From: Sinonovacula constricta
Lineage: Eukaryota > Mollusca > Bivalvia > Cardiida > Solecurtidae
Reading direction: 5' to 3'
Length of the DNA: 64,000 nt
Assembly: GCA_007844125.1 (NCBI GenBank)
Contig: CM017556.1
Coordinates: 19,212,110-19,276,109 of the forward strand
Shown: piece after piece, positions 34,087 to 45,585 of the stretch
Layout: each line of letters begins with the position of its first letter
How positions within the stretch are numbered: the first letter of the stretch is position 1
Notes under the pieces: model-generated
The model's database searches: none
Told to the model about the DNA's origin: nothing
What the model saw: only the letters and a program-made list of their open reading frames with translations
Program-made: the position numbers and the translations under genes

Positions 34087-36368
34087 AAGAGGGCCATGAT
34101 GGCCCTTAATCGCTCACCTGATGACACAGGCTTTACGTAGGCTCAAATCTGGCATCAAGTAATTAAGAGTTATTTACTTTAGAAATCTTTGATGAAGATT
34201 GGACCATTATTGTTGCCACTGGGTTGATAACATTTTCTAGAATTTTACCAAGTAACCTACTGAATCCACATGACTCACTTCAAAACATATGTAAGATTTC
34301 ATACTGGCAAACATGATGGTCAAGTTTGGTGAAGACTGGGCCATCAACGTAGCCTCGTAAGTGTTTTCACAAGCTTTTTCTAAAATTTAACCTAGTGACC
34401 TACTTTATGACCCCACAAGACCCAATAACGAACTCATCCAAGATTTAATGCAGACAAACATTCTGACCCAGTTTGGTGAAGATTGGGCCATAAATGTGGC
34501 CTCTAGTGTGTTCACAAGCTTTTTCTAAGATTTGACCTAGTGACCTACTTTTTGACCCCACGTGACCCAGTTACGAACTCATCCAAGATTTCATGCAGAC
34601 ACACATTCTGACCCAGTTTGGTGAAGATTGGGCCATAAATGTGGCCTCTAGTGTGTTCACAAGCTTTTTCTAAGATTTGACCTAGTGACCTACTTTTTGA
34701 CCCCACGTGACCCAGTTACGAACTCATCCAAGACTTCATGCAGACACACATTCTGACCCAGTTTGGTGAAGATTGGGCCATAAATGTGGCCTCTAGTGTG
34801 TTCACAAGCTTTTTCTAAGATTTGACCTAGTGACCTACTTTTTGACCCCACGTGACCCAGTTACGAACTCATCCAAGACTTCATGCAGACACACATTCTG
34901 ACCCAGTTTGGTGAGGATTGGGCCATAAATGTGGCCTCTAGTGTGTTCACAAGCTTTTGCTAAGATTTGACCTAGTGACCTACTTTTTGACCCCACGTGA
35001 CCCAGTTACGAACTCATCCAAGATTTCATGCAGACACATACTCTGACCCAGTTTGGTGAAGATTGTGCTATAAATGTGGCCTCTAGTGTGTTCACAAGCT
35101 TTTTCTAAGATTTGACCTAGTGACCTACTTTTTGACCCCACGTGACCCAGTTACGAACTCATCCAAGATTTCATGCAGACACATATTCTGACCAAGTTTG
35201 GTGAAGATTGTGCTATAAATGTGGCCTCTAGTGTGTTCACAAGCTTTTTCAAAGATTTGACCTAGTGACCTACTTTTTGACCCCACGTGACCCAGTTACG
35301 AACTCATCCAAGGTTTCATGCAGACACATATTCTGACCCAGTTTGGTGAAGATTGTGCTATAAATGTGGCCTCTAGTGTGTTCACAAGCTTTTTCTAAGA
35401 TTTGACCTAGTGACCTACTTTTTGACCCCACGTGACCCAGTTACGAACTCATCCAAGAATTCATGCAGACACATATTCACATATTCTGACCCAGTTTGGT
35501 GAAGATTGGGCTATAAATGTGGCCTCTAGTGTGTTCACAAGCTTTTTCTAAGATTTGACCTAGTGACCTACTTTTTGACCCCACGTGACCCAGTTACGAA
35601 CTCATCCAAGATTTCATGCAGACAAACATTCTGACCCAGTTTGGTGAAGATTGGGCTATAAATGTGGCCTCTAGTGTGTTCACAAGCTTTTTCTAAGATT
35701 TGACCTAGTGACCTATTTTTTGACCCCACGTGACCCAGTTACGATCTCATCCAAGATTTCATGCAGACAAACATTCTGACCAAGTTTGGTGAAGATTGGG
35801 CTATAAATGTGGCCTCTAGTGTGTTCACAAGCTTTTTCTAAGATTTGACCTAGTGACCTACTTTTTGACCCCACGTGACCCAGTTACGAACTCATCCAAG
35901 ATTTCATGCAGACAAACATTCTGACCAAGTTTGGTGAATATTGGGCTATAAATGTGGCCTCTAGTGTGTTCACAAGCTTTTTCTAAGATTTGACCTAGTG
36001 ACCTACTTTTTGACCCCACGTGACCCAGTTACGAACTCATCCAAGATTTCATGTAGACAAACATTCTGACCAAGTTTGGTGAAGACTGGGCAATAAATGT
36101 GGTCTCTAGTGTGTTCACAAGTTTTTCCTAAAATTTGACCTCGTGACCTACTTTTTGACCCCAGGTGACCCAATAATGAACTCATCCAAGATTTCATGCA
36201 CACAAACATTCTGACCAAGTTTGATGAAGATTGGATAAAAATTGTGGCCTGTAGTGTGTTCACAAGGTAAATGTTGACGACGGACGACGGACGAAGCGGT
36301 ATCACAAAAGCTCCCCCAGGTGAGCTAACAAAAGCTCCCCTTGAGCACGTTGTGCTCAGGTGAGCTAA
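34087..36368 (+). mobile_element. Helitron/pearl-like non-autonomous element with satellite core
   Basis: The left end has a perfect short palindrome AGGGCCATGATGGCCCT (34090-34106), then GCTCACCTGA (34112-34121). The right end has its inverse TCAGGTGAGC (36356-36365). Just before the right end a hairpin GAGCAC-GTT-GTGCTC (36343-36357) is followed seven bases later by CTAA (36365-36368), the layout of a Helitron 3' end. Between the ends lies an array of 145-bp units. A second, short-core copy lies at 56028-56475. Such elements with tandem cores are known in bivalves; the exact family name is inference. There is no Rep/helicase coding. Confidence 0.7.
34244..36280 (+). repeat. 145-bp tandem array, about 14 units
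   Basis: The marker GACCTAGTGACCTACTTTTT recurs at 34534, 34679, 34824, 34969, 35114, 35259, 35404, 35557, 35702 (one-base variant), 35847 and 35992, with diverged copies at 34389 and 36137 and a very degenerate one near 34244. The period is 145 bp except one 153-bp step, caused by an 8-bp insertion at 35474. The middle units are nearly identical and the edge units diverged, the pattern expected from unequal exchange. Confidence 0.95.
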
Positions 36369-39300
36369 AAATAAAAAGAAATTAAAAAGGTTTCTATTTT
36401 TGCCAATTATCTGTGACATTTATATGGATTTTCTTACATTCAATCATCACTACTGTGTGGATAACAAGTCATGAACGCATGCAAACTGGTACTTTCTACA
36501 ATAAATTGAGGCTGTGATTTAAGGCAGAAGATAAGAAGCAGAGGCCATTGCCAGGAACTTCAACACAAACCTCTCTACAAAGTTTGATAAGCCTTCCCAA
36601 TTTTCAGGAAAAAAAAGTTAACAATAAAGTAAAATGAAACTTCCTTATTCAGGCCTACTTCAGATAAGTATGGTGTAACTTCTTTAATTAATAGCCTACT
36701 TCTGAGCCTAACTTTTAACAATAGAGAGGTTTCCAGCTTGTAAAAGAAAGTGAAGTTTGCAATACTTTTGCATTTCTATAACAGCGTAATTTGTTCATCC
36801 AGATAATGTAATCTTAACATCTAAACAAGACACCCTTCATTATCAAATTTATTAGATATTTTTTGCTTGTATGAAAGTAGTCAAAATCAGAAGTAAAACT
36901 TAAATAATATTTGAATGGATGTCGACAATATGTTAAAATGACAAAGACTAACTCATTCTTTTCTTACAGAAATAAAAATTTAAATCAAGAAGACTTAAAA
37001 GATAAGTTCTCTGATTTTATAAAAAAAAAAAAATTTAAAAAAAAAGCTTAGGAAGAAGATGTAGTGTAAGCAAACAAATATCCACAGCCCTGAAGGATTT
37101 CAAACCATCCCCACAATTAAAAAAAGTACACAAAAAAAATGACTCCTCTTGATGTGTGCCCTTCATTATTAGAAGGCTGAAGACTTACCATTAAGTATTG
37201 GTTAATTATTTGGAAATAATATAGTCAAATCATGATACTTCTTTATCAGATCGCAATTTTACCATGACAGAATGTGGACACATGTCAGTGTGTTATTCAC
37301 ATCTCTGCCAGTGACCACACTGCTCTTGTTTTTAAACTCCCTTGATTGACAATCATCAAGTTCAGTCTTCAAGTTTGCACAGGCAAAATGCATGCTTTGT
37401 TCACCACTTTAGAATGACAAGATATTGCATGAATTATGTAAAGATAAACTGCTTTGAAATGAATATCATAATATGTCTGCATTCAGAGATAAGTCAGCAG
37501 ACCACCATGAGATGATGTCAATTTAAGTCACTATACATGTAACCATCACACACTTCATGTCCGCAAAATCATGATACACTGAGTAAAAGGATTAATTAAT
37601 ACCCAACGTACATCTGTATATTAAATTTGTCTACTGTATATTGTCACACCAAGTTTTATACTATTAGTGTATTTAATAATAAATATACACACATACATCA
37701 TCACATTTTTTTTTTCGAGCTCCCATCTAAATGCCAAAATCTGAGACTTAATTACGAAGAAACATCAATAATTGATCGGTTTACGACACAATGATGGCTC
37801 AGGTAAGTGCGTATAACAGTGACTCACAGGCACATTACCATTTTACACATTCTATAATTTTATAAATATTTTGGCTGGTATGGAGGATATTTGTTGTATC
37901 GAGATTCAACATGTATACATAAAAGAAAAGGGTGCACAAAAACACTGTGTGAATCACTACTACATTGAAACCTTAAGGTATAAAATATGGAGCAAGTGTC
38001 AACACAAGACATTTATCTATAATAAATTGCATGAACAATAATGTGTCAGGCCTTGCACATATAACATCAATTTGATGTGGTGTTTCTTAAAGATCTATAC
38101 TGTTTCACATACTAATAAATAGATATTTAAAAACATCAGCGAGTAAAATTTGCAAAAGTGGGATAAAAAGGAAAAATCAAGACCAACCTACTTCTATTTT
38201 GTATTTTTTGTATCAAAGCAAAAAAAGGCAAAATTAAGCTTAAATATTGCCATGATTACTAGTTACTACTAAAAATAACAACATTTAAGAAGAGAAATTG
38301 GCAATTCCATATGCAACCTAAAGCAAACAAACCTAATTAGCCATATTAGAACATGTTTTCTAATTATTTTAACATCTTTGTTCAGCAAAAAAATGGTATT
38401 TTTACTTTAAAAAACAACACAAAACAATTTTGGTTATATTGATTGTTTTAAATAGTTTAGTTGTTTATTCAAATTCAAAGGCAAAAGCTTGTATTGTCTT
38501 TATGTAGCACTTTGAAGTAACTAAAATGTGCAATACAATTATTAACAAAAACAATACGATAATAAGAAATACAATAAAACTGAGATAACTATACAGCAAA
38601 GCATATGCCACCAAAAGCAAACACACACAAATAAAAAAAAATAAAAGCCAACCCAGGAGGTTGATAGTAAAAAATAGAAAACCAGAAGATAAAAGCTAGA
38701 TGAACCAGATGAGGTAACTCAAACAGCTTTAAACTTACTGATACTAGCTGATTTCTTGGGCAAAGTATGGTCTGTAAATCAAAGAAATCATAGAATGTTG
38801 ATGGGTTCAGCCACAAATACACAACAAAGCTACAGATAATGGGAAGAATCCCTGTCAAATTGCTTAAAGTTCAAATTATCCAGGCTTAGGTAGATATTGT
38901 TGATTTATATCAGCTTCGGTGTGAACTTTTGATCAGAATCTGCACTATTTGCTGTATATAAAATTCTGAAAGCGTATATGTCTAGTAACCTATTAATGTT
39001 ATTGTTAGCAACTAGGTAAAACTTCAGTTTAAGACAATAAAGCAAACTAAACATTAACCCTTGAGGTGCTTTAATAATATGTATATTTTTCAATAAGCCA
39101 AAACTGAAATTCTTATTTATTTGCTTATAACTACATTTGCCGAAAACCCTGCACTTCTTTTCCACGTTAACAATGCACCTGAATATTCCTTTGTACGGCA
39201 TATGCATTACGTCCTTGATTTTGCACAGTGAATGTTGTATTAATTTTTTGTTTTTATTATTTGTTTACATTCATGAAGTCAGCACATAATTGTTCTGGTG

Positions 39301-42041
39301 ATTTTTGTTTAATTGTGTGACTTTTAAAACTGGTAGTTATGTTACTTACGTATTATCAGCAAATGCTTTGTTTTTAATACTAGCAGGGAACAATTGTTCA
39401 TAACTGCTGAAAATTTGGACTACATCTGAATGGTATCTGAGATGTTAAAAATTCTCCAGTATAGTGGTAGAAGTTTCGTTGGGTATATGACTGGGTTTGT
39501 TATACAATAGGAAATAAACTTGGGCAAAGATTAGCTCTCCTTATCTGCAACTTTGATATACCTAAAACACATCACAGAAATACACACAAACTACATAAAT
39601 AAATAATGTAAGCTTAGTTAAAAATCAGTGACTCAATGATGTTTAAACAGCCATAACAAAATAATATCACATAATAAATATAAAAAAACTGCAGCAGCTG
39701 AAATGTAAATATTAAATTAATTATTTGTTTTGTGCCATGTTTATATTAGTAATCATAGAGAACATGGTACTTAATCTTTGGCATAACGCTATAACTAAAT
39801 GAATATTAAGTGAAACTAAGTAACATTCCTTTAACAAACAAACAATTTAAAAAAAAAAAAAGACTGTGTGATTGTTAATAATTTTCTAACTTTATTCAAA
39901 AGCAAAACATTTTTCCCCATTTAGGGAAAATTAAAGCTGTACCTGTAACAATAAAAGCTTTATTTTGCCCTGCATTTTTTTAAATGTTAATCATTCATAT
40001 TAATTTGTGCTTAATATGATAAATGTAGTGGTGATGGCTTGCATATGAAAGACATCTAAAGCAATGTCTGTGCAAGATTAAGTTAAATGCTCTTTGATTA
40101 ATGTGCTTCAAATAACAATATATAATAAATTTAAGTAAGCTGATACTTTTTTGTGTGCAAACAAATCAAATATTCAAAAGTTGCCAATCTTATTAAAATT
40201 GTACATTAACTATATAGTACCAGAACTAACATCACACTTTTCAGCAAATGTTTGTGTTAAGGTTTTAAGAGATAATTGATATTACTTTCTACAAAACAAT
40301 ACCATGCAGTATTTGAAATCATTACATCTTTCATTAAACTAACAAATCTAGATAAGTATGAGGATTTTACGATGAAACAAGGTACGGTACTAAGAAATTC
40401 TGCAGTTGTTGTGCTAATCCGGAAGGTGTTCTACTCTAAATCATCACTACATATTATACAAGTTTTTGAAACCTTTGATAGGTGTTTCTCTTAATTATTC
40501 CTTAATTCTGCATTTTTAGCAACACAACTCTTAGCTGTGGAACTGATCATATTGTTGACAATTACTGGCAAATACTTTTGAAATCTTGAAGACAAATCCA
40601 AACACAACAATAAACTGTTTTAAACAAAACTCATTATCATCATCATCATATCCAGTTTATTTTTAAATCAGGCCAACAATTAATCCTCTGATGAGGGTGG
40701 GGCCTGACTGCCCAGTCGCTCTCTTAGACACACTGTTTTAAACAAACTTATTTCACAAAGAATGGAACTATAGCTCCTACAGCCTCAATTAGCCATTGGT
40801 TTTACTGGGACCTGATCCATGATACCTTGTCACTGTTAATGAAAGCCTGGCCAATAAAGATAATTAGTATGTCAGAGTTATGATACCAGGCCAATTACAT
40901 GGCTCTTAACTCTGACACATGGACCCAAAACAATACAATGGCTCCACAAAACAATATACACAGACCATCTAGCATTCACAATCATAAAAGACATACACTC
41001 GGGTCTTTCCAAGGAAGTTGGAATCTAACTGAGGAAGATTTTTATTAATCCTCATTGTTCAAGACAAGAGCTCAAGAAATATTTATAAAGACATCAACTT
41101 TCTACAAATAATCAACTTTCTACAAACAAAGGAAAACTATCTGGTACTGTCTGTATCATTCTTTGACAATAGTTAGTAGACACCAGGTTCAAACAACATT
41201 TATAATCATAAGAGAAGTCAGACAGAAGCTGTATTTCTAAATTAAATCATGCTTTTGCTTTGTTTCTGTTGGTGTCAAAAATATAATTGTAGATAGTGAG
41301 TGCTAGCAGAGCTAAGGATACAATTAATGAAAATTTCATCATATTTTTTTTAAAATCGCAATAATAGATAATAAAACCAGTTATTGTTCCAAGATAGTAT
41401 AAAGTCTGGCATGGAGTCTTCAACAAAACCTGATGGATCATGGCCCAAGTCCACCAAAATCTCTATTGGTCCTGTACATTTTAAGTTTAAATGGACCAAT
41501 GTGGTCCACCAGAAATTTCAGCCGAGGCTGGTTTAATATCATTTTACCTGAACTTGTTTAATAAATGTTTGTATTAAATAACAACTCATGTCAGATCCTC
41601 TATGTAATAAACTAAACCAAACAATGTTTTACAGCCTTTTACTGAACCCAACCACTTAATTGTAACACCATGGTTAGCTATAATACCAACCTTTTGTCAT
41701 AATACACAACATAATTTATAAAGGCCATACACTTGCAATGTTTTTAATACAAGCTGTTGTGAATTGTATGTGGGAAAAATTAATGCACTATTGTCAAAAT
41801 CTGGTCGACAGATTATTACATTTAAAGAACTGGATGGCAACATTGTTCATTATTGCAATATTTATGTGTTAATATCATTAATAAGTGACCATCAGTTAGA
41901 AAGCCTGATTTATCTTGTGTAGCATTTCCTTTAACATGTGTATATGGTACAACACTGTAATATATAATGGCATCAATGTACTGTTAGTATATTTAACAGT
42001 CATATTCATTTTTGCACCCTGCACCACACACGCAGACATTA

Positions 42042-43153
42042 TACCGTGCTTTGCGGAATACAACCCCCCTTGGAATAAACCCCGCATGGCCCTTTTTTAA
42101 TGTTTTTTTAAATTTTGTTTATATATAACCCGCAGCGGAATATTCCCCGCACCCTTTGTGCTGATAATTTATGTGTAAAGAAGCCATATTCCCAGGTCAA
42201 ACACGTGTCAACTGTATCACACCAAGTCAGCGTGATCTACACAGTGTTACCTAACACTACAATGCATATATCGATCGATAATCCTTCTCGCTTTCTGCTG
42301 TAACACAAAAGCTGACCTTTTGTCGGGGAAGTGAGAGCTATTTATAGACAATGGGATGGTGCAATTCGTTAGGAGTGGTTATTTTGATGTTAACGCATTA
42401 AGTGTTTAATTGGAAAAATCAGGGCTTGATAGGCTGATACGTGCAATAAATTAATTGCCGTGCAGTGGCATTAGAAAGAATGTAAAATATTGTTTGTTAA
42501 GTTTATGTTACCGACAAAAGTGACAATTACAGATGATTGATTGATGTAACTGTGCAGCGTAATTATCGGCGTGATATGTGTTAAAACAGAAATGCAAACA
42601 ACATACCATACTGGGTATCGGTATATGTTTTTGCCCAAAATTGGAAACTACACTGACTAAAGTCTCCGCTAATATACATAACTGAACAGTCACATAAAGC
42701 ATCAAGAACGAGTGCATATACATGTATGCAAAATAGTTATGAACCACCATCCGATACTCGAAACTGTTCACGTTACGCTTGGAGACGAAAGTGGTTGAGA
42801 ATTTTAGTGAGATGGTCCTTAAATCTGACCCCAATATGCTGTAAATTATGAACCACCATCTGATATAGAAACTGTTTATTTTACACCTGTAGACCAAAGT
42901 GGTTGCAAATCTTTGTGAGACGGTCCTTAATTCTGACCCCAGTATGCAGTAAATGTCCTCTGCAAAGAATATTATTAAACTGAAGGTCGCACTGTTAAGC
43001 GGCAAAAAGGTTAAGGAGTTCAGTTAAGCCTGCATTCAATTTTCATGATCTTAGGTTAGTGGCAGCTGCCAAAAATGGATTTTGTCAACAGATTCCCCGC
43101 AGGCCGCCATCTTGAGAAAAAAAGTTGCGGGCTATATTCCGCAAAATACGGTA
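42042..43153. mobile_element. 1.1-kb TIR element (Tc1/mariner-like MITE candidate)
   Basis: TACCGTGCTTTGCGGAATA at 42042-42060 is inverted at 43135-43153 with 17 of 19 matches, and TA lies at both outer edges, so TA may be the target duplication. Subterminal CCCCGCA strings occur on both sides. Inside is a diverged direct duplication of about 105 bp (about 42737-42960, units starting ATGAACCACCATC). The apparent ORF at 42508-43005 simply reads through that duplication; no DDE motif is visible. Confidence 0.6.
42737..42957 (+). repeat. Two-copy direct duplication of about 105 bp
   Basis: ATGAACCACCATC(C/T)GATA is followed in each copy by GAAACTGTT, AAAGTGGTTG, GGTCCTTAA.TCTGACCCCA and ATGC(T/A)GTAA. 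It lies within the TIR element. Confidence 0.8.
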
Positions 43154-43561
43154 CACACACTCACACACACACACTTTAACATCAGATTTTGATAAGATAG
43201 CCTGAATGATTCAAAGAAGATGAAAAAAAAACAGCTCTATTGCAATGCATATGGTAGTTTATCCTCACACACATGTGTCACGGAAGAAAAACATAAACTT
43301 ATAATCTGCCCGCAGTGAGACATGGCCAATCATGACCAAATGTCACGTAGAGATCGAGACATGGACAATGAGAGTTGCCAGTAGAGTACAGTACTGGTAG
43401 AGTACAGTACCAGACTGATGTTGGGATGCTGGGTTATAGGCCTCGGTCTAATCAATAAAGACACAGTCTGTCACTGTTCAGCATCAAGTCATTTATCCAA
43501 CATTTCATTATATACAGGACATTATACCCATACATAATGTAAACTTTGTTGGGTTATTAAT

Positions 43562-44660
43562 TATCCCACCATCATGTTCTCAAAATATCAAAATAATGGG
43601 TTTATTGTCCCACCAACATGGAATTGTCCCAACATAAAGGGCTCAAAATGCTCCACCAACATGGGCTTATTGCCCCCACCAATATGGGTTTACTGTCCCA
43701 CCAGCATGGGTTTATTGCTCAACCAACATGGGTTTATTGCCCCCACCAACATGGGTTTTCTGTCCCACCAACATGGGTTTATTGCCCCACCAACATGGGT
43801 TCATTGCCCCCACCAATATGGGTTTACCGTCCCACCAACATGGGTTTTCCCCCCACCAGCATGGGTTTATTGTCCCACCAACATGGGTTTATTGCTCCAC
43901 CAACATGGGTTTACTGTCCCTCCAACATGGGTTTACTGTCCCACCAACATGGATTTATTGCCAACACCAACATGGGTTTATTGTCCCACCAACATGGGTT
44001 TATTGCCCCCACCAACATGGGTTTATGGCTCCACCAACATGGGTTTATTGCTCCACCAACATGGGTTTACTGTCCCACCAACATGGATTTATTGCCCCCA
44101 CCAACATGGGTTTATTGCCCCTCCAACATGGGTTTATTTCCCACTAACATTGGTTTATGGCTCCACCAACATGGGTTTACTGTCCCACCAACATGGGTTT
44201 ACTGTCCCACCAACATGGGTTTACTGTCCCACCAACATGGGTTCATTGTCCCACCAACATGGGTTTATTGCCCCACCAACATGGGTTCATTGCCCCCACC
44301 AATATGGGTTTACCGTCCCACCAACATGGGTTTACTGTCCCACCAACATGGGTTTACTGTCCCACCAACATGGGTTTATTGCTCCACCAACATGGGTTTA
44401 CTGTCCCACCAACATGGGTTTACTGTCCCACCAACATGGGTTTACTATCCCACCAACATGGGTTTATTGCTCCACCAACGTGGGTTAACTGTCCCACCAA
44501 CATGGGTTTTCTGTCCCACCAACATAGGTTTATTGCTCCACCAACATGGGTTTACTGTCCCACCAACATGGGTTTATTGCCCCCACCAACATGGGTTTAC
44601 TGTCCCATCAACATGGGTTTATTGTTCCACATGTTCTACCAACATGGGTTTATTGTCCTA
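43562..44660 (+). repeat. 22/23-bp minisatellite, about 49 copies
   Basis: The unit is GGGTTTA(T/C)TGTCCCACCAACAT (22 bp) with 23-bp variants carrying one extra C (TTGCCCCCACC). It has no stop in any plus-strand frame over long runs, which creates large spurious ORFs rich in His, Trp, Pro and Tyr. These are not called as genes: the apparent protein repeat is just the 22-bp unit read in three frames, and the 23-bp variants shift frame freely. Confidence 0.95.
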
Positions 44661-45503
44661 TAGCAATATTTATTAACACTTTGTAGTTCCTTAAGTGCTT
44701 TGTCTTGTTTAAACAGGCTGGAAACATTAATGTAAACATTTAATAATTGTGTTCCATTACAGGATTTACAACAGGTTAAAGAAATTTCATTCCTCATTAA
44801 ATAATGGAAATAAGCAGAATTATGTTTTGTTGTGCTGGAGACATGACTAGTCATAATTTTAGGTCAGCATGATGATTCCTGAATAAAGCAGTAACTATGT
44901 ATTCACTTCGTTACAATGAAAGAATGTCATGATGCTTGAGAGGAATGCTTGCAGGGCTTCAAAATGCAGTATATTAATAGATTGTGAACTGATAAATAAT
45001 CAATGTATAGAATCACATAACAACTCAATACAAGCTAAATAAAAAATAAGCCACAAAGCAAAGACACCCAAATATTTATATTTTGTGTATTATTCAAAGT
45101 ACACAGACTAAATTTTCTTTTGTTTTAAAATAAAATGAACAACATTAAAAACAACATTCCATACTTGTTACAAAGGTGGCTGACAAATAAGAATACAAAA
45201 CAATCAGATCAATACTTAAGATAATTAAAGCAGGACAACACCTGAGAACAACACATACATCCATTTATATTCAAAACAGATTGAAGAGTGAATCCAAAAG
45301 AAATAAAACCAATAAATGCAAGCTTTATTGAAACTACAGTAGTCAACAATATCAGTTAACCTTTTAAGCTATATATTTTTGTCATCTTTAAATAAGATTA
45401 AGAAAAATTCTAATATGAAACTTAAATTTAAAAAAAAAATGACATTGACAAAATTATTGACAATTAGAAATTATTGGACAACAAAAGGTGTCACAGTTCG
45501 TAC

Positions 45504-45585
45504 CTGTGCTCATATAACTGACCCAGCTGGTTTCACTTCCACATTCACTGGTAGCCTTCTCGAACCGGACAAGACTTGCCTCCAT
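45504..45585 (-). CDS. MAP7: MAP7-family gene, exon 1 (N-terminal coding exon)
   Basis: This is the proposed first coding exon. The ATG at 45585 has a strong context (A at -3, G at +4) and is the first ATG after an in-frame TAA about 40 codons upstream. It encodes 27 residues beginning MEASLVRFEK and ending WVSYMST, plus one base. The donor reads ACAG|GTACG. The one-base overhang G matches exon 2, which needs exactly one base to give Asp-Pro-Ala-Lys. No domain is recognisable in it. The frame stays open between the upstream stop and the ATG, so the exon extends 5' as UTR of unknown length. The 12-kb distance to exon 2 and the lack of a known homologous N-terminus make this less certain than the other exons. 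An alternative promoter could supply another start. Confidence 0.6.

Larger units (their letters stand above)
33381..45503. other. Twelve-kilobase first intron of the MAP7-family gene
   Basis: It carries the satellite-cored element (34087-36368), the TIR element (42042-43153) and the 22-bp minisatellite (43562-44660). The stretches 33.4-34.0, 36.4-42.0 and 44.7-45.5 kb are AT-rich and show no coding or transposon signature that I can support. Confidence 0.6.

Noticed and set aside
34087..36368. CRISPR-like array
   Set aside because: The repeats are contiguous 145-bp satellite units without spacers, in an animal genome.
36003..36419. 138-codon minus-strand ORF
   Set aside because: It reads across the end of the 145-bp satellite array and the element terminus; no conserved domain.
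43574..44676. Long overlapping plus-strand ORFs rich in His, Trp, Pro and Tyr
   Set aside because: They are the 22-bp minisatellite read in three frames; codon structure follows the DNA period, not a protein.
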